Shown here one piece after another: positions 25,381 to 34,458 of a stretch of DNA of 54,572 nt. The DNA is from Bacillota bacterium (lineage in GTDB: Bacteria > Bacillota > Clostridia > Lachnospirales > Bianqueaceae), in the NCBI GenBank assembly GCA_017442735.1, contig JAFRZE010000028.1, positions 1-54,572 of the forward strand. The letters are read 5' to 3'. The position numbers were made by a program, and so were the translations under genes. Under the pieces are notes generated by a model. The model was given only the letters and a program-made list of their open reading frames with translations, did no database searches and was not told the origin of the DNA. Position 1 is the stretch's first letter. Every line of letters starts with the position of its first letter.

Positions 25381-26991
25381 ATGATCCAGACTACCATTAC
25401 TTCCGTAAAAATATACCGCAGCGGCGCGTACATCATCCGCCGCGGCCAGGCTGATCTTGTCGAAGGCGAGAACCTGCTGAAGATCGGCGGCCTGAGCCGT
25501 ACTGCCGATACCGATACCGCTCGCCTGTTCTTCCCTGAAGGTATTCGCCTGCTTGACCTTCGGTTCAACTTCGACGCTGCCGCCGAAGAGGACAAACCTT
25601 CCGACCGGATCCAGGAAAAACTCGATACCATAAAGAAAAAGATCGAGATCAAACAAAAACAGGCTGACCTCTGGGAGGAGAACGGTACATTCTCCGGTCG
25701 CGCACAGCAGCCGATGGCCGAAATCGAGGCTTATATACTGAAGCTGCCGGAGCGCCTTGAGCAGCTTTATCTGGAGATCACCGAACTCGAGAAAGAACAG
25801 AAAGCTCTTGAAAAGGAACTTTCCGAAGCCGCGCGGACCGAGTCGCTGCCCGTGATCGAGGCCGTCGTGGCCGCACCGGCTGCCGGTCCCTGCGCGTTTG
25901 AAGTCCGCGCCTTCGAGCATCAGGCCGGCTGGAAGAGCGTCTACGAGATCCATACTGACGCCAAAGGTCCGATCAACCTTCGTATGCGGGCTCAGCTGCA
26001 CCAGAATACCGGCGAGGACTGGGAGAATGTTGCCGTATCGCTTTTGACCGGCCGCCCGTCCGGCGGAAGCCTGCCCACCCTGCCCGCGATCTACCTGAAC
26101 ATCCGCGAGGAACAGGCCGCAAACAGCATGTTTATGGGCGGAGCCATGCGGATGGCCAGCGCCGAGATGGCGATGCCTCAGATGGCCATGGCCAAAGCAG
26201 CCCCGATGTCCGACACGATCAAGCTTTCCCGCGTCGAGACCGAAGAAGCGACCGTCTCCAGCGAGGAGACCATGGACGCTTACCTCCTCCCCGCCGCCAA
26301 GACGATCCCATCCGGATCTTCCGGCACCATGGCCGACCTGCAGCAGTTCGAGCTGCCCTGCGAATATCGTCTGGCCTCCGTGCCTAAACTGGATCGCTCC
26401 GCCTACCTCATCGCTACGATCCAGACCAAAGACATTCCGTCTGTCGTCCGCGGCACCGCGTCGATCTACCTCTCCGGGATATACACCGGCACGACCACGC
26501 TGCAGCCGGAACTGACGGAAGAAAGTGCCGACATCACGCTCGATCAGGATGAAAGCATCCGCCTCTCCCGGATCGAGAAATCCAAGAAGACATCCAGCGC
26601 ACTGCTCAAAGCAACTAAGAGCACGGACTACGTCTATGAGATCACCGCGACCAACACCAAGGACACACCGGTCACTCTGAACATTCAGGACCAGATCCCC
26701 GTTTCCCAGGACAAGACGATCACGGTCGACCTGCTCTCCTCCGACAAGGCGGAACTGGAAGAAGAGACCGGCTTCCTGACCTGGAAACTCTCCCTAGCCC
26801 CGCGCGAAGCGAAGACCATTTCCTTCAATTACCGCGTCTCCTGGCCGAAGGACAAAAAGCTGAGTCCCTCCTCCCAGAAAGTCGCTTCCACTTCTTCCTC
26901 CGGACGCTTCTGCCCGACCTGCGGCGCGAAAGTGGCCCCCGGCCTGAAATTCTGCTCCGAGTGCGGCTCGCCGATGACCAGAAACATCTGA
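25381..26991 (+). CDS. DUF4139 (MuiA-like) protein with C-terminal zinc ribbon
   Basis: 536 residues. The N-terminal DUF4140-like part (VKIYRSGAYIIRRGQADLVEGENLLKI) is followed by a coiled coil (about 75-150), then the DUF4139 domain (GWKSVYEIHTDAKGPINLRMRAQLHQNTGEDWENVAVSLLTGRP and downstream beta strands). The last 27 residues hold CPTCG and CSECG, one zinc ribbon. Mucoidy-inhibitor-A-like proteins have no settled function. A Met/Ala-rich stretch (about 245-285) links the halves. AAGGAGG 9 bp upstream fixes the start at 25381. No signal peptide, so cytoplasmic. Confidence 0.85.
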   Translation: MIQTTITSVKIYRSGAYIIRRGQADLVEGENLLKIGGLSRTADTDTARLFFPEGIRLLDLRFNFDAAAEEDKPSDRIQEKLDTIKKKIEIKQKQADLWEENGTFSGRAQQPMAEIEAYILKLPERLEQLYLEITELEKEQKALEKELSEAARTESLPVIEAVVAAPAAGPCAFEVRAFEHQAGWKSVYEIHTDAKGPINLRMRAQLHQNTGEDWENVAVSLLTGRPSGGSLPTLPAIYLNIREEQAANSMFMGGAMRMASAEMAMPQMAMAKAAPMSDTIKLSRVETEEATVSSEETMDAYLLPAAKTIPSGSSGTMADLQQFELPCEYRLASVPKLDRSAYLIATIQTKDIPSVVRGTASIYLSGIYTGTTTLQPELTEESADITLDQDESIRLSRIEKSKKTSSALLKATKSTDYVYEITATNTKDTPVTLNIQDQIPVSQDKTITVDLLSSDKAELEEETGFLTWKLSLAPREAKTISFNYRVSWPKDKKLSPSSQKVASTSSSGRFCPTCGAKVAPGLKFCSECGSPMTRNI

Positions 26992-27036
26992 TCATTTTCA
27001 GCTTATGCCTTATTTATGCCTTTCACTGGATCCATA

Positions 27037-27065
27037 TTGAAAGCAACCACTTGATATACTACAAT
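27037..27065 (+). promoter_or_regulatory. Promoter of kinase-like gene
   Basis: TTGAAA (27037-27042), 17 bp, TACAAT (27060-27065), 31 bp before the start codon. Confidence 0.7.
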
Positions 27066-27096
27066 CAGGGCATCATCTTTCACACGAGGTTTTATC

Positions 27097-29370
27097 ATGT
27101 CTGATATACAGGAATTCAGCGAACTGATCGCAAAAATCACTGATCTTGCTTCTGAAAGCGAAACATACCGCAACCTTCAGGCCAACCTGAAGGCACTTAA
27201 CGAAAAGATCATGCCCCTGATGAACCCCGGCCCGAACGGCTGGGCGCTGCTCACGAACGAACAGCGCAACGAGTTGCTGGAAGGCTATACCCAGGTCGGT
27301 ACTTCCATCCAGGAATATCTGCGGGAAGTCCAGCAGCAGGGACCGGATCATCCCAACGCGAAAACGAATCAGAACGTTTCCGAAATGGTGAATGCCCTGG
27401 CCGGGTTTGTCCGGGAAGATACACAGATGCTTCGTCAATATGATCCAAGCGAAGAACCCAAGTCCCTGCCCACGCTCTATGAAGAAGCCCGCACTGTCAC
27501 CCTCCAGCCCAACGGCAAACAGCTTCAGAGGATGGGCGGCCAGCTCTCCTCCCGGATCCCCGTGACCATCGAGCTGAACGGGAAGAAAGTGTCCGGCGTT
27601 TTCACCAGGAAAGAGACCTATGACCCGGCAGGCACCTTCAATCGAATCATGCAGAACGCCATCCCGCTGATCCCCGCGAGAAACCGGGAAGAGGGCGCCG
27701 CTCTCCTTAACGGACTTCTTAATTCCGATAAGCAGTTTAAAGATCCGGGACCGGATGTCGCACTCGATGAGCTGGGCACGAACAAGGGCAAAGTGCTTGC
27801 CTTTATGCATAATGTCCTCTCCGTCGATCAAGACGGTGCGTACAGCATCAATAAAGACAACCTTGCCAAAGCGATCGGCTATCTGTCAGGTAAAACCGCA
27901 GGGCAGGTCAAAAATATCCTTGGAAGTAAAGCGCTTGAACAGCTCTCCCATAAGCTGATCAACGGAGAAATCGTCGTCAACGGCAACGCCAAGCTGCCCG
28001 AAAACGCGAATATCGGCATCCGCAACGTCGCCATGTACCGCACCGCGCAGCTGTTTGGCGTACCGGAAGTCGTATGCCGGTCCGTCCCCATGAAGATCAA
28101 GGTCGGCGACCAGGTCGTCGAAGGTACCTTCATGGAAAAAGCCGACGGTATCGATGTCAAGAATGTCAACAAAACACCCTATGCCATCGACCGCCGACCC
28201 ATGGATAAATGCAAAGGTGAAGGCCTCCGGAAGGCAGCCGACCTGCAGGTGCTGGATTTTATCTGCGGCAATATCGACCGGCACGGCGCCAACATGTTCT
28301 ACCAGGTGACGCTGAACGGCAAATACCGCGGCGTACAGGGGATCGACAATGACACTTCCTTCGGCCGGCTGATCCCTACCAAGCGGCAGAACCGACTGCT
28401 GCCCGTGCATCAGCTGCAGCTGGTCAGCGCGGAGATGGCCGATAAGATCATGAACACTTCCGACGATCAGCTTCGTATGACCCTGCATGGCCTGATCGAA
28501 CCCGAATGCATCGACGCCGCCATACAGCGTCTGCATATGGTCCAGAACCAGATCGGGCTCTCAAAAAACATCTCGAACGGAACCGTATTAAAGGCTGACA
28601 AGAACCTGCCCATCATACCGATCGAGAAGGGAAACTGGGGCAGCCCCAGCGTCAATAAATTGCTGACACACTTCCCCTTCGCCGGCACTTTCAGAATTGT
28701 TTACTCCAATATGAACAACATGGCCATGCGGCAGAATTCGATCCTGAAAGACCATCCGAAATTCGGCACGGAAGTCGGCAGCGAGAACCGGGCCACCGAA
28801 GGCGGCGCCTTCGCGCAGTATGATAAGTCCAACCAGATGATTGCCCTGATGAAAGGCGTCACCGGCGTCCGCGGCACATCCCCGAACTTCGAGGCCATGC
28901 GGCAGGCTGTCCAGGACTATCGCGACTATGAGGCCAAGCTGATCATGCGCATGAAGGCAGCGAAGGAAAAAGTCAAGAACGGCAGCACCGAAATCGAGGA
29001 CATCCGCGACCAGCGCATCAACGCCCGCGATATGCAGGAAATGCGAAAGAAACTCGAACGTATCAAGGAGACGTCCGGCCAGTACAGAGACAACAAGTTG
29101 CAGGAAGTCGGCAGCATCGATCGCGCGAACAAGTATCAGCGCAACCGTATCGAAACAGCGGATCTGATCTATGAATTCGCCAACAAGTCCCTGGAACTGT
29201 CCGCGGAAGAGAAGAAAACCCTCAACGCGAACCAGCGCCGCACGACAGAAGACGTTATTCGTCAGCAGAGCAAGGCCGCCGAGCAGAAAAAAGACCCGGA
29301 GGCAAAAAACCAGCCCGAGCCGGAAGGACCAAAGGCTAAGCAACAAAACATGATATCGCCGGACCACTGA
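27097..29370 (+). CDS. Large protein with atypical HipA/PI3K-like kinase core
   Basis: 757 residues. A helical N-terminus (1-110) precedes a central region with ICGNIDRHGANMFY (389-402) and GIDNDTSFG (415-423). These match the catalytic loop (D394, H396, N399) and the metal-binding Asp (D417 or D419) of HipA- and PI3/4-kinase-like folds, where GN.DRH..N precedes a DFG-equivalent. Lysine-rich strands around 155-185 could form the N-lobe. From about 600 on the protein is a long charged coiled coil with a Pro/Glu/Lys tail. No signal peptide. Whether it phosphorylates protein, lipid or nothing is unknown. Own promoter and a strong terminator, so monocistronic. Confidence 0.6.
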   Translation: MSDIQEFSELIAKITDLASESETYRNLQANLKALNEKIMPLMNPGPNGWALLTNEQRNELLEGYTQVGTSIQEYLREVQQQGPDHPNAKTNQNVSEMVNALAGFVREDTQMLRQYDPSEEPKSLPTLYEEARTVTLQPNGKQLQRMGGQLSSRIPVTIELNGKKVSGVFTRKETYDPAGTFNRIMQNAIPLIPARNREEGAALLNGLLNSDKQFKDPGPDVALDELGTNKGKVLAFMHNVLSVDQDGAYSINKDNLAKAIGYLSGKTAGQVKNILGSKALEQLSHKLINGEIVVNGNAKLPENANIGIRNVAMYRTAQLFGVPEVVCRSVPMKIKVGDQVVEGTFMEKADGIDVKNVNKTPYAIDRRPMDKCKGEGLRKAADLQVLDFICGNIDRHGANMFYQVTLNGKYRGVQGIDNDTSFGRLIPTKRQNRLLPVHQLQLVSAEMADKIMNTSDDQLRMTLHGLIEPECIDAAIQRLHMVQNQIGLSKNISNGTVLKADKNLPIIPIEKGNWGSPSVNKLLTHFPFAGTFRIVYSNMNNMAMRQNSILKDHPKFGTEVGSENRATEGGAFAQYDKSNQMIALMKGVTGVRGTSPNFEAMRQAVQDYRDYEAKLIMRMKAAKEKVKNGSTEIEDIRDQRINARDMQEMRKKLERIKETSGQYRDNKLQEVGSIDRANKYQRNRIETADLIYEFANKSLELSAEEKKTLNANQRRTTEDVIRQQSKAAEQKKDPEAKNQPEPEGPKAKQQNMISPDH

Positions 29371-29386
29371 CTGGGCCCACAGACAA

Positions 29387-29430
29387 AAATACCGATCTGC
29401 TATGAATCATTTTGTAGCAGATCGGTATTT
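29387..29430 (+). terminator. Terminator of kinase-like gene
   Basis: AAATACCGATCTGCTA (29387-29402) and its exact inverse (29415-29430) form a 16-bp stem with a 12-base loop, 17 bp past the stop. Confidence 0.85.
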
Positions 29431-29460
29431 CATATTATGGCCTTTGTCTCGCCGCGCGAA

Positions 29461-29742
29461 TAGCAAGGTCCTTAACTTTTTTCGAACTATCTTGCTACTC
29501 ATCAGCTTGACGCTAGCAAGGTCCTTTCAAAAACGCTGCTGACCTTGCTATCACGGTAGCAAGGTTCCTTATTTTATGAGAACTATCTTGCTATTCATCA
29601 GCCTGACGCTAGCAAGGTTCTTTCAAAAACGCTGCTGACCTTGCTATCACGGTAGCAAGGTTCCTTTTTTTATGAGGACTATCTTGCTACTCATCAGCCT
29701 GACGCTAGCAAGGTTCTTCGTTTTTTCAACAATTTCTTGCTA
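29461..29742. repeat. 96-bp tandem repeat of paired hairpins (three units)
   Basis: TAGCAAGGT starts recur at 29461, 29557 and 29653 and, for the second hairpin, at 29514, 29610 and 29706: a strict 96-bp period. Each unit has two hairpins, TAGCAAGG...TTGCTA with arms near 8 bp, and shares TTTCAAAAACGCTGCTGACC and CATCAGCCTGACGC words. The third unit diverges at its end. No gene inside; it lies between two plus-strand genes. Confidence 0.9.
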
Positions 29743-29774
29743 TCGGGGTAAGAAGATCTACCGTTTATTTCCGC

Positions 29775-29829
29775 TATCGGCAATGTTTTTAGTTTTTCTT
29801 GTATAAGAAAATTTGAATTATTGCCGATA
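29775..29829. promoter_or_regulatory. Inverted repeat upstream of Fic gene
   Basis: TATCGGCAAT (29775-29784) and ATTGCCGATA (29820-29829) are exact inverses 35 bp apart, ending 60 bp before the start codon. A possible operator for the HTH-Fic protein itself, or a last member of the hairpin cluster. Confidence 0.5.
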
Positions 29830-29889
29830 CTGTGATACAATCTTCTTGTCCTTCATAGTGTATCTCTATAATAAAGGAGCTTATCTGCC

Positions 29890-30786
29890 ATGCAATATAT
29901 CTCTGTAAGTGAAGCTGCATTGAAATGGGGCATTTCCGACCGAAGTGTGAGAAATTACTGTGAACAAGGCAGGGTCGAAGGTGCTTTTCTTACCGGTAAG
30001 ACCTGGAACATTCCTGTGGAAGCACAAAAACCAAGCCGCAAGAAGAAGCACGATACGCAGATAAGAACACTTCTCGATATCCTCAGAGACGAAAAGGCTG
30101 CTGGAATACATGGTGGTATATACCATAAGATCCAGATCGAACTTACCTATAATTCCAATCATATTGAAGGGAGCAAACTGACCCACGACCAGACAAGGTA
30201 TATTTTTGAAACCAATACGATCGGAATGGCAGGAGAAGCCGTTAAAATTGATGACATCGTAGAAACAGCCAACCATTTTCGGTGTATAGATATGATCATC
30301 GATCAGGCGGCCTATGCTCCGAGCGAAGCCCTGATCAAAAGACTGCATGCTGTCCTGAAAAATGGGACGACAGATGCCCGTCTTGAATGGTTTGCTGTAG
30401 GCGATTACAAGAAAATCCCTAACGAAGTCGGCGGCTCTGCCACGACGGCACCGGAAGATGTCCAAAAACAAATGAAGATACTTCTTCGATCATATAATAC
30501 AAAAAAAGAGAAGACCTTCTCAGATCTTCTCGATTTTCATTATCAATTCGAACGGATCCATCCATTCCAGGATGGTAACGGAAGAATCGGACGTCTGGTC
30601 CTGTTCAAGGAATGCCTGCGCTACAATATCGTTCCATTTATCATCGATGATGATTTGAAATTGTTTTATTATCGAGGATTAAGCGAATGGAAACATGAAC
30701 GAGGTTACCTGCGCGACACCTGTCTTGCTGCCCAGGATAAATTCAAAAAATACCTGGACTATTTCAGAATACCCTACTCTGAGTGA
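29890..30786 (+). CDS. Fic-family protein with N-terminal HTH
   Basis: 298 residues. Residues 1-55 look like an excisionase/MerR-type helix-turn-helix (YISVSEAALKWGISDRSVRNYCEQGRVEGAFLTGKTWNIP). The Fic domain has HPFQDGNGRIGR near 223, an intact HxFxDGNGRxxR catalytic motif, and SNHIEGSKL near 93, the (S/T)xxxE(G/N) inhibitory helix of class II enzymes, whose Glu blocks ATP gamma-phosphate binding. Typical reaction: AMP transfer to Ser/Thr/Tyr of a target. The HTH suggests self-regulation, perhaps at the inverted repeat 29775-29829 (inference). Its 3' end overlaps the convergent gene by 23 bp. Confidence 0.93.
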   Translation: MQYISVSEAALKWGISDRSVRNYCEQGRVEGAFLTGKTWNIPVEAQKPSRKKKHDTQIRTLLDILRDEKAAGIHGGIYHKIQIELTYNSNHIEGSKLTHDQTRYIFETNTIGMAGEAVKIDDIVETANHFRCIDMIIDQAAYAPSEALIKRLHAVLKNGTTDARLEWFAVGDYKKIPNEVGGSATTAPEDVQKQMKILLRSYNTKKEKTFSDLLDFHYQFERIHPFQDGNGRIGRLVLFKECLRYNIVPFIIDDDLKLFYYRGLSEWKHERGYLRDTCLAAQDKFKKYLDYFRIPYSE

Positions 30787-31501
30787 GGAACAACAACTGT
30801 GCGATATGCCTTCCGTCCACTTTTCCCATCTTCAGTCCTTCCAGGCAATAATGGCAATAGCAGACCACCGTCTCTGTGGGATACTGTTTACAGTGATCTT
30901 CCATGAAACGCACTTGTTCTTCCAGCGTATGCGGGATGAACAAACCTTCCGCCCCTTCTACATAATGCTTAGGCGCCAACCTGGGATTTCTCGGCGGCTG
31001 CGGACGATAGAGCGATGCCCCGCAGAAATCTGTCTTTTCTCTGTTTGCGCCGATCTCCACATAATCGATCCCCATCTTTTTCAGCAGGCTGCGAACCGCA
31101 TCCTGCTCTTCTTTTCTGTCTCGGGAGCGCCAGCAGTCCTGGACGGTCACCCGCATTCCGCGATAGTCCGGGAACGGGAAGCGGTCATCTGAATCGATCA
31201 GCTCCCAAAGAGAACGAACATGGACCTCCGGATGCATCTCTTCGATAATGTTGTTGCAGTTATGGCACAAAGAGAAGACTTCGTCCCCTTCTTGGAAATC
31301 ACCGGAGTCTGGCAGAGCCCGCCACTTCTCCCGAAGCTCGCCATCCGGAAATCTCTCTTCAAAATCTTTCAGCTTATATTTCGGGATACAGCATCGGACG
31401 ATCCGCATTCCGAATCTTTCCCGCACATAGTCCTGGATCCTGTAACTCAGTTCAGGAAACTGCGATGAAAACACACAGCTCGCGATATAATACTTTTCCA
31501 T
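30764..31501 (-). CDS. Cysteine-rich CCG/HdrB-like protein
   Basis: 245 residues. RCCIPKY, then SLCHNCNNIIEE, then VTVQDCWRSRD and VVCYCHYCLEGLK follow the CCG-domain layout (CC ... CxxC) of heterodisulfide-reductase subunit B and related Fe-S proteins. The second motif is incomplete. Probably binds an Fe-S cluster and handles thiol redox or electron transfer. Last gene of the run from 35270, 6 bp after the tocopherol-cyclase-like gene; the 3' end overlaps the convergent Fic gene. Confidence 0.7.
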   Translation of the reverse strand: MEKYYIASCVFSSQFPELSYRIQDYVRERFGMRIVRCCIPKYKLKDFEERFPDGELREKWRALPDSGDFQEGDEVFSLCHNCNNIIEEMHPEVHVRSLWELIDSDDRFPFPDYRGMRVTVQDCWRSRDRKEEQDAVRSLLKKMGIDYVEIGANREKTDFCGASLYRPQPPRNPRLAPKHYVEGAEGLFIPHTLEEQVRFMEDHCKQYPTETVVCYCHYCLEGLKMGKVDGRHIAQLLFLTQSRVF

Positions 31502-31507
31502 TGTTTT

Positions 31508-32644
31508 TCACTCCTGATCGTATTCTCCGTACTCGCATCCGATATGGGTGGCTTCGATCTCGTCGATCAGTTCCAGCGCGCCATTCTTTTTCTCATACAG
31601 CTTCACGCTGCCCCATCCGGTGCCGCCATTCCAGAGACGATTGTGCTTCTTGCTGCCGTCCGGCGCCTCGTAGTTTACCAGCAGCATCTCCTTCTTTCGG
31701 CAGAAAACCTCGGTCTCCATGACCGCATGGATGTTCTCCTGCCGCACGTGCCAGATGACCAGGTCCTCTTTTTCCTCGAAGGAAAACTCTGTCTTTACCA
31801 TCAGATGAATCTTGGAAAAGTTGAAATCGTATTCCTTTCCTTCATAGTAGAACACGCCCAGCAGCCTGCGGTCCAGCGGGACAAAATAGATCTTCGGCCG
31901 CCCGCCGCCGATATCAAATACGCTGTTTTCAAGCTGCTTCCCTGTCTTTTGGCTGATCAGGCAGTTGGAGGAAAGCCATACCCAGGGGCTCGTAAAATCC
32001 CGGCCCCAGTTTTTGTCGGCGTAGCCATAGCTTTTCTCCGGCGTAACGGAATACTCTCTGCCGTTCAGTGTGATCGTGCCCTGATACGCGCTTTTCATTC
32101 CTTCTGCGTGCCAGTACATCGCAAACGCTTCCGCGTCCCGAAGCGGCTTGCTCGCGCCGTATCCTACGTTGAATGCGATCTGTTTATCGATCGTAAGATC
32201 CCAGGATAGACTGCCAAAGTCACACATCCATTCCGGATGAGCAGCCGCCTCTTCCGGCGTGATCGTGATGCTGCCCTTCAGCATGGTCTCCGAGGCCAGA
32301 CAATCATCCGCTTCGACCCGATACGGGGCGTCGCCGTGAAGGTTTACATCCTTCCAAGCAAAGAACCTATGCAGCTGGCAATGGTCTTCTCCCCAGGTGC
32401 CTGCCTTGACCATCAGATAAGACGGCTTCTTCCCCGCTTCCCTGTTCGCCGGCAGCTGACCCAGGACCGGCTCCTCCTCTGCCAGCGCGGGGTTGCAGAC
32501 AAAAAACTCGATAAAGAATGCTTTATCCTCACCTGTCTCCACATCCTGCGCTGTAAAGGAATGCCACCACCAGTCATATCCATGATGGGCCAGCGGCCCG
32601 TGCAGCATGCACGCGTTTCGGCTTATATCATGATGATTGAACAT
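31508..32644 (-). CDS. Tocopherol-cyclase-like protein
   Basis: 378 residues, no signal peptide. GYDWWWHSFTAQD near the N-terminus, KSYGYADKNWGRDFTSPWVWLSSN in the middle and late beta strands match the tocopherol cyclase/hydroxyneurosporene-synthase-like fold (lipocalin-type barrels). Bacterial members have no agreed substrate; a lipid or terpenoid is plausible. Starts 1 bp after the stop of the GNAT gene. The family identity is fairly clear, the reaction is not. Confidence 0.8.
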   Translation of the reverse strand: MFNHHDISRNACMLHGPLAHHGYDWWWHSFTAQDVETGEDKAFFIEFFVCNPALAEEEPVLGQLPANREAGKKPSYLMVKAGTWGEDHCQLHRFFAWKDVNLHGDAPYRVEADDCLASETMLKGSITITPEEAAAHPEWMCDFGSLSWDLTIDKQIAFNVGYGASKPLRDAEAFAMYWHAEGMKSAYQGTITLNGREYSVTPEKSYGYADKNWGRDFTSPWVWLSSNCLISQKTGKQLENSVFDIGGGRPKIYFVPLDRRLLGVFYYEGKEYDFNFSKIHLMVKTEFSFEEKEDLVIWHVRQENIHAVMETEVFCRKKEMLLVNYEAPDGSKKHNRLWNGGTGWGSVKLYEKKNGALELIDEIEATHIGCEYGEYDQE

Positions 32645-32645
32645 A

Positions 32646-33074
32646 CTAAGCCTCCTTATCCTCTGCCCGATACATCAGTCTTAACCGCTGTGCTTCATTC
32701 CCCGCAAACCCAAACTTCTCGTAAAAGGGGATCTTGTCCGGCATTGCACATAGTTCTACCGCGATCTGTGTTCCCGGCACGCCATGTTCATTGATATATG
32801 AAAGCAGTTCACTGATCAGTCGGCGTCCCAGTCCCTGGCCCTGATACTCAGGCCGGACGATCACATCTTTGATGTAGTAACAAAGGCCCTGATCGCCGAT
32901 CACTCTGGCCATCGCCACGATCTCGTTCTCTTTGAAAACGGATACCCTAAAGAGTGTATTCTCCATGGCAAGCCTGGTCTGTTCCAGTGACGGAGGATTT
33001 CCCCATACCGACTTCCACAGAAAAACGAATTCCTCCGCGGTAAGTTCATTATATCTGACTATATAATCACTCAT
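32646..33074 (-). CDS. GNAT N-acetyltransferase
   Basis: 142 residues. VRPEYQGQGLGRRLISELLSYI is GNAT motif A, the acetyl-CoA pyrophosphate loop; KIPFYEKFGF is motif B. The start at 33074 has AAGGA 7 bp upstream; a longer frame to 33131 would run into the dehydrogenase end. Small-molecule or N-terminal acetylation; substrate unknown. Confidence 0.9.
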   Translation of the reverse strand: MSDYIVRYNELTAEEFVFLWKSVWGNPPSLEQTRLAMENTLFRVSVFKENEIVAMARVIGDQGLCYYIKDVIVRPEYQGQGLGRRLISELLSYINEHGVPGTQIAVELCAMPDKIPFYEKFGFAGNEAQRLRLMYRAEDKEA

Positions 33075-33084
33075 GATGTGTTCC

Positions 33085-34032
33085 TTAATACCCCAGCGCT
33101 CGGTCCACGGTATGGATCGGCGGCCGTCCATCCAGGACGCGGGTCAGGTTCTCGATCACCACATCGATCACGCGCTCATAGTTGACCCCGGCGCGGTAAC
33201 CGCCGGAAATGTGCGGCGTCAGATACGCGCGCGGCGCGGTCCACAGCGGATGATCCGCCGGCAGCGGTTCCGGATCCATGACATCCAGACAGGCCGCCTT
33301 CAGATGCCCGCTTTCCAGTACCCGGACCAGATCCTCCGTCACCACGGAATTGCCACGGCCGACATTCAAAAGGATCGCTGTCTTCTTCATCAACCGGAGG
33401 CGTCGCTCATCAAACATTCCTTCCACCGAACCGGTCCCGGGAAGGCTCAGCGCGACCACATCCATCTCCGGGAGCAGCGCGTCCATTTGATCCGGTGTCA
33501 CCAGCTGCTGTACGAAGTCCGGCTGATCGTGGATCGTACGCCTCACGCCATAACAGATCGCCCCAAGGGCAGCGGCTTTCCGAAGGTACGACGTGCCGAT
33601 GGCGCCCATCCCTACCGACAGGATCTTCGACCCTTCAAAGCGGTCGATGTCGTGCAGCAGGATCCAGCCCTTCTCATCCTGCATGTGGACATACTCCGGC
33701 ATCCGCTTCATGGCCATCAAGGTGGTCGTCAGCATATGCTCCGCGATCGAGTCGCCGTACGCGCCGTACGCATTGGCCAGAACGACCTCTTCCGGCAGGA
33801 AGGAAAACCCGTTCGCGCCGGCACTGAAAGTTTGCACCATCCGCAGCTTCGGCATGCGGCTCACCATCTCCGGCGAGATGAAATTGCCTACATAAATCTC
33901 GCACCTCGCCAGATCCTCTTCCCTGATATCTCCGATATCCTCCGCAAAAACGACCTCCGCCCCGGGAAGCGCCCGGAACCGCCGGATGCTCTCCTCGGTG
34001 TGGTCGCTGGTCACAATGATCGTGGTACTCAT
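33085..34032 (-). CDS. D-2-hydroxyacid dehydrogenase
   Basis: 315 residues. SVGMGAIGTSYLRKAAALGAICYGVRRT is the GxGxxG NAD-binding fold. VALSLPGTGSVEGMFDERRLRLMKKTAILLNVGRGNSVVTEDLV and CLDVMDPEPLPADHPLWTAPRAYLTPHISGG hold the Arg, Glu and His of the active site. Reduces 2-keto acids to D-hydroxy acids with NAD(P)H. Confidence 0.95.
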   Translation of the reverse strand: MSTTIIVTSDHTEESIRRFRALPGAEVVFAEDIGDIREEDLARCEIYVGNFISPEMVSRMPKLRMVQTFSAGANGFSFLPEEVVLANAYGAYGDSIAEHMLTTTLMAMKRMPEYVHMQDEKGWILLHDIDRFEGSKILSVGMGAIGTSYLRKAAALGAICYGVRRTIHDQPDFVQQLVTPDQMDALLPEMDVVALSLPGTGSVEGMFDERRLRLMKKTAILLNVGRGNSVVTEDLVRVLESGHLKAACLDVMDPEPLPADHPLWTAPRAYLTPHISGGYRAGVNYERVIDVVIENLTRVLDGRPPIHTVDRALGY

Positions 34033-34068
34033 GACGTTTCCTCTTCTTGATAGAAATGTTTTGCTTGA

Positions 34069-34431
34069 TCAGGTCTGATCCGGATAATCCCAGAAATGAC
34101 CTTTGTGAAAGTTCTCGTTGCCGAGCGGCTTGGCTGTTAACCGGAACATAACGCAGCCATCGGGACAGACGACTGACTTTGTATACTTACTGTCTCCGCC
34201 GACGTTCTCTAGATCCCCTCCACTCCTTACGGCTTCCATCAGAGGAAAGAGCATCATCATGGTTTTTGAGCAAATTCCGAATCCGTCCTTATTGACCGGG
34301 CATCCGTAAGTACAGGTGTATTTGTCTCCGACCTCTTCCCCGTTCCGGCAGTATCTTTCAGTGTGATCGCCGTATACAAAAGACGTCACTTCCACGGTGA
34401 ACTCGTATTCCTCGTCATACCATTTCTTCAT
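34069..34431 (-). CDS. TIGR04076-family small protein
   Basis: 120 residues with spaced cysteines in TYGCPVNKDGFGICSKTMMMLFPLMEAV and VVCPDGCVMFRLTA, the pattern of TIGR04076 proteins of anaerobes. Function unknown; the cysteines suggest a metal or redox site. 27 bp downstream of the cupin gene. Confidence 0.75.
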   Translation of the reverse strand: MKKWYDEEYEFTVEVTSFVYGDHTERYCRNGEEVGDKYTCTYGCPVNKDGFGICSKTMMMLFPLMEAVRSGGDLENVGGDSKYTKSVVCPDGCVMFRLTAKPLGNENFHKGHFWDYPDQT

Positions 34432-34458
34432 TTATCTTTTCCTCCAGCAACATGAATT

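Noticed and set aside
18919..29742. Common ancestry of the 29461 array and the GGGGCG element through a shared TTGACG-like word
   Set aside because: Only about 12 bases agree and the flanking order differs; consistent with chance.
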